Both the position numbers and the translations under genes were made by a program. Below the pieces are notes generated by a model that was not told the DNA's origin, made no database searches, and saw only the letters and a program-made list of their open reading frames with translations. This document shows positions 45,728 to 53,688 of a DNA stretch of 64,000 bases, one piece after another. The DNA is from Laspinema olomoucense D3b (GTDB lineage Bacteria; Cyanobacteriota; Cyanobacteriia; Cyanobacteriales; Laspinemataceae), in the NCBI RefSeq assembly GCF_025370785.1, contig NZ_JAMXFA010000008.1, positions 62,001-126,000 on the forward strand. The letters are read 5' to 3'. Position 1 is the stretch's first letter, and each line of letters begins with the position of its first letter.

Positions 45728-45821
45728 TAGACATCAAAAACAACATCATCATTTAAAGCGAAAGCAATATGGAAAAAATCAGCTAAATCTCCGAGAGGTC
45801 AGAGAATTTAGCTATCTTCGA

Positions 45822-46027
45822 TTAGAGCAATTGGAGCAAAGATTGTAAACGAAGCAGAACGGCGATCGCCTGTGGGATACAGATAGATTTGCTATAGAGT
45901 TTTATGGCATCGCGTCGTCCGGGGGTTCGGGGTTCAACTCCAACATCAATTGGCGGGGGGTTCGTTGCCCACCAGCCGGATAGATGCAATCCGTGTACCC
46001 AATCGGGAAACCCATTAAATTCGGCAT
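45822..46027 (-). pseudogene. Displaced C-terminal fragment of a Dcm-type methyltransferase
   Basis: The - strand frame ending at TAA 45822 encodes GLHLSGWWATNPPPIDVGV, RTPGRRDAIKLYSKSICIPQ and AIAVLLRLQSLLQLL. These align with the last 65 residues of the intact methyltransferase (GLSYSGWWKHNSPPVNIGL, RTPGRRAAINLVGQSIAIPQ, AVCVLLRLKFLCSLLD). It has no 5' part: homology stops abruptly near 46027. The +1 frame of the same bases encodes MGFPIGYTDCIYPAGG, matching the second ORF embedded in the intact gene. Confidence 0.8.
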
Positions 46028-46115
46028 TGCTTAAGTAATATAAATCTTAACCAATCTTAACCAACTTTAAGTAAATGCTTTCGCTTTTTGGGTTTGACGT
46101 TTACTTTTAAATACC

Positions 46116-46625
46116 ATGCCTCGCCTCAAGCTATCTCTCCAACAACGCATTGAAAGCCACATTGTTTCTAAAGACGACTGCTGGTTAACAGATTTATGCT
46201 GCTGTCGCTATGGCTATCCCAGAATCCGTGTTAATGGCAAAACTGAAAAGGCTTCTCGCGTAATGTTTAGGCTAAACTACGGTGAAATTCCCTCGCACCT
46301 TTACGTTTGCCACAAATGTGATAACCGAGCTTGTGTCAATCCAGAGCATTTGTTTCTTGGCACTCAAAAAGAAAACATGACTGACATGGCAAACAAAGGG
46401 CGCTCAACCATAGGTTCTAGGAATCCAAGAGCGAAACTTAGTGAAGACGATGTTGTCGAAATTAAATGCTTACTATCTGAAGGTAAGCTAAACTGTCAAG
46501 AAATTTCAAACTTGTATGGTGTTGATAGAAAAGTAATTTCAGGAATTAAAAATGGAAAAATTTGGAAGCACGTTGCCTATTCGGAGTTCATTACAACTAA
46601 TCTAACAAAGAACAAAGAAACTTAA
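46116..46625 (+). CDS. HNH endonuclease, free-standing homing type
   Basis: 169 aa. The HNH_3 core is YVCHKCDNRACVNPEHLFLG (about 68-87), followed by KENMTDMANKGR, a signature of homing HNH enzymes. A C-terminal helix-turn-helix (CQEISNLYGVDRKVISGIKN, about 129-148) would give DNA specificity. It lies on the opposite strand between the intact dcm gene, whose 3' end it overlaps by 29 bp, and the displaced dcm fragment at 45822-46027. This suggests that it moved into an older dcm gene. Confidence 0.88.
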   Translation: MPRLKLSLQQRIESHIVSKDDCWLTDLCCCRYGYPRIRVNGKTEKASRVMFRLNYGEIPSHLYVCHKCDNRACVNPEHLFLGTQKENMTDMANKGRSTIGSRNPRAKLSEDDVVEIKCLLSEGKLNCQEISNLYGVDRKVISGIKNGKIWKHVAYSEFITTNLTKNKET

Positions 46626-47490
46626 GGCGCAGTAAAACACAAACAGCTTGAGGTATAGCTATAGATTGTCCAACCAAGTTTATAGCTGCCCTCCTTCCTG
46701 GTGTTCTGAGGGGAAGTCCAATATTAACTGGTGGTGAGTTGTGTTTCCACCAGCCGGAATAAGACAATCCAGCCAAGTAGGGGAAAATCCTTGCATCCAT
46801 AGGCAAAACTGTGGATTCAGTTTGCGGGAGCGCTCCAATCTCCCTTGTTTTTTCAATATCACTTCCAATTTGTTCATCCCAGCCGGTCCACCCTTTCCTT
46901 TGCTGGATGGCAAGCCGGTCGGCGTAGGCAAGAATAAAGAGTCTGAGTCTTCGGTGGGGAGCACCAAACTCCTGCGCCGAGAACATTTCAACTTCTGTTT
47001 GATATCCTGCCATTCTGAGAGAGGCAAGAACTTCTCTAAGTCCTCTGTGGACAAGGCCCTCGGGATTCTCAATGATGACGAAATCTGGTTGGGCCTCACG
47101 GATGACTCTGAGCATTGAGTACCAGAGTCCTGATTCATCACCAGCCAGTCCTTCTCTTGAACCGGCGCAGCTTGTGTTCGTGCAAGGAAATCCTCCAATA
47201 ATGACTGAGGCGTAATCTTGGACTGATTCTCCACCTGATTCTTCACCTGATTCTCCACCTGATTCTCCACCTCCTGAGCTTGGCGATCGCATGATTGGGG
47301 GATGATATGTTCTAATATCTCCGTGGATGGGGATGCCTGGGAACTGGGACTGGAGGACTTTTTGGGCTGTGGGTTCAATTTCGACAAATTGGATTGTTCG
47401 ATAATTTGGTCCGAAAACAAATTCAGTTGCCGCATATTCAAATGCTCCTATTCCACTAAATAAACTGATAGCTTTTACTTGATTTTCCAT
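46597..47490 (-). CDS. dcm: C5-cytosine DNA methyltransferase
   Basis: 297 aa with the ordered motifs: I, ISLFSGIGAFE (about 8-18); IV, GGFPCTNTS with the catalytic Cys (about 103); VI, VIIENPEGL (here E-N-P rather than E-N-V); VIII, EFGAPHRRLRLFILA (about 176-190); X, INLVGQSIAIPQ near 271. A Gly/Glu/Ser repeat (GGGESGGESGEESGGES, about 73-89) sits between motifs II and IV. AGGGAAAA precedes the ATG. The target site is unknown. Its last ~65 residues duplicate the relic at 45822, and a long second frame runs inside it (see 46680). Confidence 0.9.
   Translation of the reverse strand: MENQVKAISLFSGIGAFEYAATEFVFGPNYRTIQFVEIEPTAQKVLQSQFPGIPIHGDIRTYHPPIMRSPSSGGGESGGESGEESGGESVQDYASVIIGGFPCTNTSCAGSREGLAGDESGLWYSMLRVIREAQPDFVIIENPEGLVHRGLREVLASLRMAGYQTEVEMFSAQEFGAPHRRLRLFILAYADRLAIQQRKGWTGWDEQIGSDIEKTREIGALPQTESTVLPMDARIFPYLAGLSYSGWWKHNSPPVNIGLPLRTPGRRAAINLVGQSIAIPQAVCVLLRLKFLCSLLD
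46680..47441 (-). CDS. Second long ORF inside dcm, +1 frame, probably a real overlapping gene
   Basis: 253 aa nested wholly within the methyltransferase. The C-terminal third has LFLPTPTGLPSSKGKGGPAG and KLNPQFCLWMQGFSPTWLD. These match the L-P-T-P-T-A / L-N-P-x-F-V-E-W-M-M-G-F-P-x-G-W-T pattern seen in phage proteins linked to cytosine methylases. The same motif (MGFPIGYTDCIYPAGG) is kept in the +1 frame of the diverged fragment at 45822-46027, which argues for selection on both frames. The N-terminal part is low-complexity (QVENQVKNQVENQ), mirroring the Glu/Ser repeat of Dcm. Start and expression are unproven. Confidence 0.55.
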   Translation of the reverse strand: MNMRQLNLFSDQIIEQSNLSKLNPQPKKSSSPSSQASPSTEILEHIIPQSCDRQAQEVENQVENQVKNQVENQSKITPQSLLEDFLARTQAAPVQEKDWLVMNQDSGTQCSESSVRPNQISSSLRIPRALSTEDLEKFLPLSEWQDIKQKLKCSRRRSLVLPTEDSDSLFLPTPTGLPSSKGKGGPAGMNKLEVILKKQGRLERSRKLNPQFCLWMQGFSPTWLDCLIPAGGNTTHHQLILDFPSEHQEGGQL

Positions 47491-47728
47491 TTTTCCCTAA
47501 GAAACTGTTGATACATTGCCTCTTTAACCATCATTTGTTTATACAATTCTTTAAGAAAAAACTGAGCGCGGAGCTTAAGAGGCCAAAGCCTCGCTTGTTC
47601 AAGATTCATCTTATCAACCTGAATCTCGAAATTTCTCAAGAGGAGTTGTTGTTGTAGTGTTAGTTGCGTTTTTCCTTTGTTTAGTGAGTTAAGTCAAGTG
47701 ATAATTAAACCACTTGACTTGTGGGTAA

Positions 47729-48058
47729 TTATTGAGTATTTGATTTGATTTTAGATTGTTGAGTACGAGGCGATAGTTTATACCAAGGTGTTTTGAATTC
47801 ACCTATCATCTCTAAACTATAAATATCGTACTCTAGGATAACTGGATATAGTGTTCCCAGTTTGAATCTCTGAATCCAACACCAGATTCCACCATGATAT
47901 CCAGTAGCTGGACATTCTACAATTGCCTTAAATCCTTTCAAATCAAAATGGCCGGTGAAGTCTCTTCCAATAATTTTAACGACTTGACCGGGTTTAATTT
48001 TTGGAAACAAATCTAGTTTTAATTGAACTGATTCTGAATTAATTTGGTTTCTCCTCAT
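47729..48058 (-). CDS. Hypothetical protein with a possible SH3-like barrel
   Basis: 109 aa from the ATG at 48058, which shares a base with the stop of the Dam-like gene (TGATG). KIKPGQVVKIIGRDFTGHFD and GYHGGIWCWIQR suggest a small beta barrel. Not recognised. A longer frame from 48109 overlaps the preceding gene and is less likely. Confidence 0.6.
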   Translation of the reverse strand: MRRNQINSESVQLKLDLFPKIKPGQVVKIIGRDFTGHFDLKGFKAIVECPATGYHGGIWCWIQRFKLGTLYPVILEYDIYSLEMIGEFKTPWYKLSPRTQQSKIKSNTQ

Positions 48059-48576
48059 CAGTGACTTCTGATAATTCCTCTTGATTTGAATGTTTTGTAG
48101 AATTCCCAATGGTCGGGTCCAAAATAGACCAATATACAGTCAAAATCAGCTTTTTTCTTAGGATTACCAAGATTATCCAAAAAAGCTATTCGGGGACTTC
48201 TCCAGAAGCAAATACTTCGGCTTTGATTGATAATGTGACTGGTACTTTGATTGTGCATAGTACCGCTTTTGAGTAAGGCAATTGCTTGGACAATATGACC
48301 AGTTTTATACCAATCAAACATTTTCTCAAGAAATGGTGCTGGTTTACTGAAAGGTGGATTCATCCAACAATTGTCATAAATCATTGAAGGAGTCTGACTC
48401 AGAAAATCATCAGATTCAGTGAAATAATACTTAGCTTTTGTTGGATTATTTGGCATTGTACAAGGGTCAAGACAGATTGGACCATCAAACACATCTCGAA
48501 CCAAAGATAATATGGGTTGTTTTTCCGTATTAGGTGTTTGCCAACAATCTTTATTCCAAACAATTTCTTCTGTCAT
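48058..48576 (-). CDS. Dam-like DNA N6-adenine methyltransferase (phage type)
   Basis: 172 aa from the ATG at 48576 with GAGG 6 nt upstream. It begins EEIVWNKDCWQTPNTEK and has CLDPCTMPNNPTKAKYYF (cofactor site) and the catalytic DNCWMNPPFSKPAPFLEK (N-P-P-F, about 88-91). This order and length fit the small phage Dam/DNA N-6-adenine-methyltransferase family. WRSPRIAFLDNLGNPKKKADFDCIL is the usual C-terminal block, in part. It probably protects the element's DNA or counters restriction. Confidence 0.87.
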   Translation of the reverse strand: MTEEIVWNKDCWQTPNTEKQPILSLVRDVFDGPICLDPCTMPNNPTKAKYYFTESDDFLSQTPSMIYDNCWMNPPFSKPAPFLEKMFDWYKTGHIVQAIALLKSGTMHNQSTSHIINQSRSICFWRSPRIAFLDNLGNPKKKADFDCILVYFGPDHWEFYKTFKSRGIIRSH

Positions 48577-48645
48577 TGAAAACCTCACTAAATTCCAAAA
48601 TGAGACAGTAAATCCCCCAGATTTAGTTAAGGGGGATTTATCAAT

Positions 48646-49320
48646 TTATGAGAGTTGGTTATCGAGCCATTCAAACAACTCATCCCATTCAGATAAAATT
48701 GCTAAGATTGCCCAGAACTTATTCTGTTTTTCCAGGCAAGCAAGATAAATGTTTTGTCCATTTATTGCAAATTTTGGTTCAGAGCAAATAAAACTGAATC
48801 CATCTTGTTTGAGGGGAGTAACTTCACCCAACATCTGAATTGCATCATGTTTTGAGATTTGATGAAAGACTCGGTTTGATGATTGATAATCTTTAGACAA
48901 CTGTTCATGAGGAATTGTCTGAAGATAAAGGTCCGACTTAGATTGATAATATTTAGTAATTGTTTTCTCATCAATATCAATTGATACAAATCCTGGAGCT
49001 TTTTCGTAAAATTCAACAATCAAATCAACTTCAGAATTGTAGGTAATTGGGTTGTCACAAATTACAAGACTCCAATCCCCTTCACAATAAGTTAATGTAA
49101 GCATTTTGGTTGGACTAATCCAAACCCCAAAATATGGTGCATCCTGGTCAGTATCGTATTGAATCAACCCATGCTGATGGTAGTCATCTGCAAAATCAAT
49201 AAAATAGCGTTCTGAATCAGCAAACCATCGATAAATCTTTTTACCGTCCGTTATTTCACAAACAACTCCTTCAGTTTGAAAGGAGGTAACTGATTGAATT
49301 AATTCAGCAATTTCGGGCAT
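48646..49320 (-). CDS. Hypothetical protein
   Basis: 224 aa from the ATG at 49320. Not recognised. Mixed alpha/beta, with two segments beginning with an aromatic-rich strand: YFGVWISPTKMLTLTYCEGD and EFYEKAPGFVSIDIDEKTIT. No catalytic motif. In line with neighbours. Confidence 0.55.
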   Translation of the reverse strand: MPEIAELIQSVTSFQTEGVVCEITDGKKIYRWFADSERYFIDFADDYHQHGLIQYDTDQDAPYFGVWISPTKMLTLTYCEGDWSLVICDNPITYNSEVDLIVEFYEKAPGFVSIDIDEKTITKYYQSKSDLYLQTIPHEQLSKDYQSSNRVFHQISKHDAIQMLGEVTPLKQDGFSFICSEPKFAINGQNIYLACLEKQNKFWAILAILSEWDELFEWLDNQLS

Positions 49321-49401
49321 GGTAACTAATTGAAAAACATCAACCACAAGAAGCGAGAGCAAAGGAAGGAAAATTTAGGGGAATGGTTACCCCCAAGGAA
49401 T

Positions 49402-49860
49402 TTATATCAATCTTATTGGAACCAATGGATTTAATGATGAATGGACATTTCTAAGAATCTGATTCTGACCCCGAGAATAATTGATGCAATGAATAATTTT
49501 GTCAGTTTCTTCATTGGTTTTAGCCCATTCACCTAATAAATTCAGGGTTTTCTCCTCTTCAAACTCAATATATTCCCAGACTAACTGATTGGAAACTTCC
49601 CCACAAAAGTAAAGATAATATTCATCGTCCAAGAAAGAAGTAATCTTTCGACAATAATTAAAATTGCCACAAGACTCAGGAAAAACTTGTATTCCTTGCA
49701 AAAGATGATGATATTTATCATCGTCCCAGTCCAAAGATAGATTAAATACTCCTTTTACATACGGGCTAAATTCTTCCTTATAGCAAGATAAGCGCATTTT
49801 ACGAGCCATTTTTACTGCTGTAATACCATTTCCGCAAAGGGCTGTTATTGAATATGTCAT
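49402..49860 (-). CDS. Hypothetical protein
   Basis: 152 aa, Cys-containing (Cys9, 26, 64, 70, 86), not recognised; begins MTYSITALCGNGITAVKMAR. The spaced cysteines could bind a metal, but no standard finger is seen. Confidence 0.5.
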   Translation of the reverse strand: MTYSITALCGNGITAVKMARKMRLSCYKEEFSPYVKGVFNLSLDWDDDKYHHLLQGIQVFPESCGNFNYCRKITSFLDDEYYLYFCGEVSNQLVWEYIEFEEEKTLNLLGEWAKTNEETDKIIHCINYSRGQNQILRNVHSSLNPLVPIRLI

Positions 49861-49946
49861 TGGTTTTTGAAAAAGCTAGGTTTAGGGTTACACCGATAAT
49901 TTAAGCGAGAGCAACGAGATGAAGAACCGTCAGCCGGTCATGAAAG

Positions 49947-50199
49947 CGAAGCTCTGTGCATAATCGCGAAGCTCTGTGCATAATCAATGATGAGCGATTC
50001 AAAGCTATGTGCATAATCGCATTCAGTTAAAGATTGCTCTGTGCGCCAAGGGTGACCGACAATCAGGCAAGCGAGGCGATCACCTATACGCGCCTCCATA
50101 CAGAACCCCCTGCCAATTGCATAATCAGCCAAGCTCTGTGCATAATCAGTCAAGCGAGGCTTTGGCCTATACACGCTCCGCACTCTGTGCATAATTGTG
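49947..50199. repeat. Iteron-like repeats GCTCTGTGCATAATC
   Basis: The unit GAAGCTCTGTGCATAATC occurs at 49949 and 49969, AAGCTATGTGCATAATC at 50002, AAGCTCTGTGCATAATC at 50131 and CACTCTGTGCATAATTG at 50181. Partial copies are at 50036 (GCTCTGTGCGCC) and 50117 (TGCATAATCAGCC). All are in the same orientation, in a 340-bp gene-free gap. This fits replication iterons or multiple operator sites. Confidence 0.65.
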
Positions 50200-50200
50200 A

Positions 50201-50467
50201 TTATTCAGGCCAGCCTTCTAATTTAATGTAGTCATTAACGCAAATATCGCACCAATCTGGAAAGACATCTAAACTACCACAGCACCAGGGAAGAAGCAAT
50301 TGACAGCGTGAACATTTGAAAACATTACCTGGTGGGCAACCGGGACAGAGTAAATTATCTCGTTGCCATGAATGACACAACAGAGGTCTTGCACCAATAA
50401 TCCCTAAAATTCTTTGAGTATTATTGTGAATTATTTTCTGGGATTTTGATTGAGGTATATTAGCCAT
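50201..50467 (-). CDS. Cysteine-rich small protein, putative zinc-binding
   Basis: 88 aa from the ATG at 50467. It has LLCPGCPPGNVFKCSRCQ, then LLPWCCGSLDVFPDWCDICV: four C-x2-C-type pairs that could bind two zinc ions. Some contain Pro/Gly knuckles as in zinc ribbons. Not recognised beyond that. It overlaps the frameshifted gene upstream. Confidence 0.6.
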   Translation of the reverse strand: MANIPQSKSQKIIHNNTQRILGIIGARPLLCHSWQRDNLLCPGCPPGNVFKCSRCQLLLPWCCGSLDVFPDWCDICVNDYIKLEGWPE

Positions 50468-50782
50468 TGATTGCACCCTTTTAGATAATTGCGGCCAAGT
50501 TTTGATGATAAGTAATTGATTTCTTTTTGAGATAAAATTATCTGAGTTTGATTAGGAATTATTAATTCAGCACAGATTTGGGTTTCTGCACGATGATTAA
50601 TTGTAAAAAAAATGAACAATTACTTCTTGACTTTTATTATATTTGGTCGATAAGGCTGGATAACACTCTGATTCCCCTTTTGATGCAAAATAATTTATTA
50701 TTTCGGTTTGCCAAGAAGTCGCGGTTTCTAAAATTGTAACATTTAATCGAGTTTCCCAAGCAAAAATTTGTAGTTCTTCCAT
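50431..50782 (-). pseudogene. Hypothetical gene split by a frameshift at a T8 run
   Basis: From the ATG at 50782, MEELQIFAWETRLNVTILET runs to QEVIVHFFYN and stops. One base skipped at the eight-T tract (A8 on the + strand, 50605-50612) continues it as VHFFTINHRAETQICAELII down to 50431. The composition is consistent across the join. A T8 run is a classic slippage site, so mutation, sequence error or programmed slippage are all possible. Function unknown. Confidence 0.5.
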
Positions 50783-50874
50783 AAATTTCTAGCTGTTGGG
50801 GACTCCCGTTATAATCTTTGATTTAACGGTGAGAGGAAAACAGCCAACATATAAACTACTTTCCTCTCCAAGAC

Positions 50875-52356
50875 TTAAAACAGACTTAATTGTTCATAAT
50901 CATCACCTTTGACTTTCTGTTTCTTATGGATTTTTGATTCACTAGACTCAACGGCAAATATTGAACTATCAAACAAATTTAGTTGAGTTGGATTGGCTGC
51001 TGTTCTGCCCTTAACTATTTGGGTTTCAACTGGGTTAAGTTTAGTTGGGTTGATGTTTATCAACTCACCAAAGCCATAACCATAACCATCTAGCTTGTGA
51101 ATAGCTTTGCAATATTTATGATTGACATCAATTTGCTTACCATGAGTTAAGGATTTGATTGCAAATGAACCTGTAGACCTAACTGTAACCCGTGCCGTAT
51201 ATTTACCAGCATATTTACCCTTGGGAATATCTGCCTTAACAATATCTCCGGTAGTAAATCCAAAGTGGACTTTTTGTCTGGAACAATGACGAGTTGGAAA
51301 CCCATATTTGTCAGTTCTACACATTTGCCTAGAACCAAACCCAAAACTTTTAATCAGTAATGGTTGATGAGTTGCGATAACTAAATTATCAATTTCGCCA
51401 ACACTTGCTGCATCTAACCAATGAGTCTTGGGTAATCCTAATCTACAACGATTGTATTTTGTTAATGCTCCATTCCCTGTAAATACTGGAAGCCCAGTCA
51501 ATTCTAAACTTTCCTTTAATTTCCAACGAGTAGAATTAACAGCCGCAGCATCTTTCAGTGGTTGTTTAGCTTGATTCAATATTCGTTTTAGCAAACTAGG
51601 TTTACCACTAAGGAAGTCTTGGATATCTTGATTTCCTTTGGACTGATTACAAGGTCTACAAGCTAAAGTCAGATTAGATATTCGATTGCTGCCACCCTTA
51701 GATTTTGGTTGGATATGTTCAACTTCTAATGGGACATTTTTAGCCTGACAGTAGACACAAGTTCTATCAAACTTCTCAAGCAAATACTCTCTAACTTCAT
51801 ATCCAGTTAATTCCCCTTGTTGATACTGAACCCCACTGACATCAGGGTTCGTCATCTTTTGAGTATCAAACCTAACTAATTCCATCATAACTGAATCAAC
51901 AGCCGAGAATTTAATTAGTTTGTTAACCCAAGTAGATACATTCTCTACTCTGTGCATTAGACTTGGAGCCAACCAACCTTTAGGTTTTGATTTGACTCTA
52001 TTAAGGAACCGAGGTTGACGATAACGAGTTTTACGATTACGTCGATTTCTTCTTAGACTACGACGATTATCTAAAGATTGCTTGATTAATTGACCCCGAT
52101 GCTGAAGTTCAGCCGCCCAAATGACTACACCATTTTGAACTAAAGCCAATCCAGTCGTTTTACTACCCGGGTCTATTTTAATCTGAGACTTTAGGATATC
52201 GCCTTCAACTTCTTTTTTCAAGATAATTGTGAATGTATATCTCCTGAAAACTGCTGCTTTACCTGCTTTAAGTAATGACCTGGCTACTCCAGGTTTACAA
52301 GGAGATAAAGGGTGTTTGTTGGTATCTACAACTAAAACGTAATTGGTTTTGGACAT
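50875..52356 (-). CDS. iscB: IscB RNA-guided nuclease
   Basis: 493 aa, the usual IscB size. Domain order: PLMP (VLVVDTNKHPLSPCKPG, residues 7-23); RuvC-I IDPGSKTTGLAL with Asp62; Arg-rich bridge helix (RRSLRRNRRNRKTRYRQPRF, 98-117); RuvC-II VDSVMMELVRF with Glu159; HNH TCVYCQAKNVPLEVEHIQPK with Cys200, Cys203 and His214, and CRPCNQ (Cys233, Cys236); RuvC-III KTHWLDAASVG with His312 and Asp315. All catalytic residues are present. IscB is the ancestor-type relative of Cas9 and uses an omega-RNA from its own 5' leader. AAGGAGGGA lies 7 nt before the ATG. No IS200/IS605 TnpA is nearby, so any movement would need a helper. Confidence 0.96.
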   Translation of the reverse strand: MSKTNYVLVVDTNKHPLSPCKPGVARSLLKAGKAAVFRRYTFTIILKKEVEGDILKSQIKIDPGSKTTGLALVQNGVVIWAAELQHRGQLIKQSLDNRRSLRRNRRNRKTRYRQPRFLNRVKSKPKGWLAPSLMHRVENVSTWVNKLIKFSAVDSVMMELVRFDTQKMTNPDVSGVQYQQGELTGYEVREYLLEKFDRTCVYCQAKNVPLEVEHIQPKSKGGSNRISNLTLACRPCNQSKGNQDIQDFLSGKPSLLKRILNQAKQPLKDAAAVNSTRWKLKESLELTGLPVFTGNGALTKYNRCRLGLPKTHWLDAASVGEIDNLVIATHQPLLIKSFGFGSRQMCRTDKYGFPTRHCSRQKVHFGFTTGDIVKADIPKGKYAGKYTARVTVRSTGSFAIKSLTHGKQIDVNHKYCKAIHKLDGYGYGFGELININPTKLNPVETQIVKGRTAANPTQLNLFDSSIFAVESSESKIHKKQKVKGDDYEQLSLF

Positions 52357-52622
52357 TGTTGCGTCCCTCCTTTATTCAGTAATGTTTGCATCGACAATGT
52401 TATTACCCGGTAACTATCCGAACAGCACTTTCAATACCCAAATAGAATATTTAACTGTTCAGTTCTAGTGCTACAGACTTGCAAGCATCCGTAGGTAGGT
52501 CTTTAACTCTTAGTAATAACGTAGTTCTTCACTTAGTCTGGTCAACTCAAGACTTGCAATACTGATTACAAGCCCACACTATATTTTAATTAGTGTTGGG
52601 TCGTTGACAAATTTTTACCAAG
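52357..52622 (-). ncRNA. Putative omega-RNA leader of iscB
   Basis: About 265 nt of gene-free, structured sequence directly upstream of iscB on the same strand, where IscB omega-RNAs are encoded. Visible pairings include TTGCAAGTCTTGAG/CTTGCAAGTCTG direct elements and complementary TTACCGGGTAA. The guide would be the 5' end, near 52600-52622, next to the terminator of the upstream gene. Exact ends and fold need covariance modelling. Confidence 0.65.
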
Positions 52623-52655
52623 AAAAAAAAGGGACAATGCAAGGTGCATCATCCC
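52623..52655 (-). terminator. Intrinsic terminator of the macro-domain gene
   Basis: On the - strand GGGA-TG-ATGC/GCAT-TG-TCCC is followed by T8. It lies 8 bp after the stop at 52663 and marks the likely junction with the IscB element. Confidence 0.8.
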
Positions 52656-52662
52656 AATAGGT

Positions 52663-53589
52663 TTAAATTCGACAAATAATAGAGGTATGCAGTTCTTCTT
52701 CAATCAACTTAGATACTTCAGACCAATTTGCCCCACCCAATCCACATCCTAGATTGTATGGCAGGTAAATAGGCATCATATAATCCCAATCCCGATTAAA
52801 TCGACGTACAGCAGCACAACATTCTTTCAATGCTGTCATATTGGTCTGTTGTTGTCCGGTTCCAATATCGGTTTGAGCAAATAAATTCAACACCATCAAA
52901 TTATCTGCAACAGAAACTGCCAATATATCTCCCAACGACTTATTTTTAAGACAATTTTTGTATTGTTGATAAACTTGGGGATATTTATCGCGTATTTGTT
53001 TGGCTAAACCTGCCCCCATCACTCCCTTAAGATTCACTTGATGGCAAATCATTCCATATTCAATGTCCAACAAATTGGCACGAATGATTTTCAGTCCTCC
53101 AGCTAGGTCTTGGTGTAATAGCTGCCAAAGTTCTGTTGCCATTCCTCGTAATCCGTACAATCCCTCATTCTTTACTTTCTCCATTACTTTGGCTTGGCAG
53201 AACGGGAATTTCCCTGCAAATGGGTCATTGAATTCATCAAATTCTTTGACATATTCTACTTTCCAGGGATTTTCCCTTAAGTGTTTATACCACAAACAAC
53301 AATACCATTGTACTCCGAAATCATCTATTGCATAACGTCCTGTTGCATCACTGCGGATTGGAAACATTATTTCACTGATTTGCCAAGCCACTTGTTTTGC
53401 TCCCGACTTAGCTAATTTCTTCGACTGTCTCCAATCATTAGGAAATACGATTTTGCCAGTAGGTATCTCAAAAACCTTACTGCAATGATAGTGGTTCTCA
53501 ATGGATTTGTTTATACCAAAGACTTTGACATCGCAGAAAAATGGACTAAATCTAGTATCGCCCTTGCTATGACATTCTAATGTTTTCAT
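52663..53589 (-). CDS. Macro-domain protein with an extra N-terminal domain
   Basis: 308 aa. The C-terminal ~150 residues are a macro domain: IIRANLLDIEYGMICHQVN, KGVMGAGLAKQIRDKYPQVY (the ADP-ribose loop), LNLFAQTDIGTGQQQTNM and LPYNLGCGLGGANW. Such domains bind ADP-ribose and often remove it from targets. The N-terminal ~155 residues (CHSKGDTRFSPFF, SIENHYHCSKVF, FDEFNDPFAGKFPFCQAKVM) are a second unit. The SIENHYHCSK stretch resembles the EHYYQAxK of NADAR domains, but only weakly. The combination suits a phage countermeasure against ADP-ribosylation or NAD-based defence; that is inference. Confidence 0.82.
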   Translation of the reverse strand: MKTLECHSKGDTRFSPFFCDVKVFGINKSIENHYHCSKVFEIPTGKIVFPNDWRQSKKLAKSGAKQVAWQISEIMFPIRSDATGRYAIDDFGVQWYCCLWYKHLRENPWKVEYVKEFDEFNDPFAGKFPFCQAKVMEKVKNEGLYGLRGMATELWQLLHQDLAGGLKIIRANLLDIEYGMICHQVNLKGVMGAGLAKQIRDKYPQVYQQYKNCLKNKSLGDILAVSVADNLMVLNLFAQTDIGTGQQQTNMTALKECCAAVRRFNRDWDYMMPIYLPYNLGCGLGGANWSEVSKLIEEELHTSIICRI

Positions 53590-53688
53590 TATTCAAAACC
53601 TCTAACATCAATTTTTTCCAGCGATAGCCCTATTTCAAATAACTATCAAATAACGACAAATCAACCAACTTGCCGTTATTTGAATAGT

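Noticed and set aside
46741-47118. 125-codon + strand frame opposite dcm
   Set aside because: Third long frame over the same DNA, but without motif or conservation in the displaced fragment, unlike the +1 - strand frame.
50875-52356. Cas9 or TnpB
   Set aside because: The PLMP domain, size of 493 aa and HNH insertion identify IscB; no REC lobe and no TnpB-type zinc finger.
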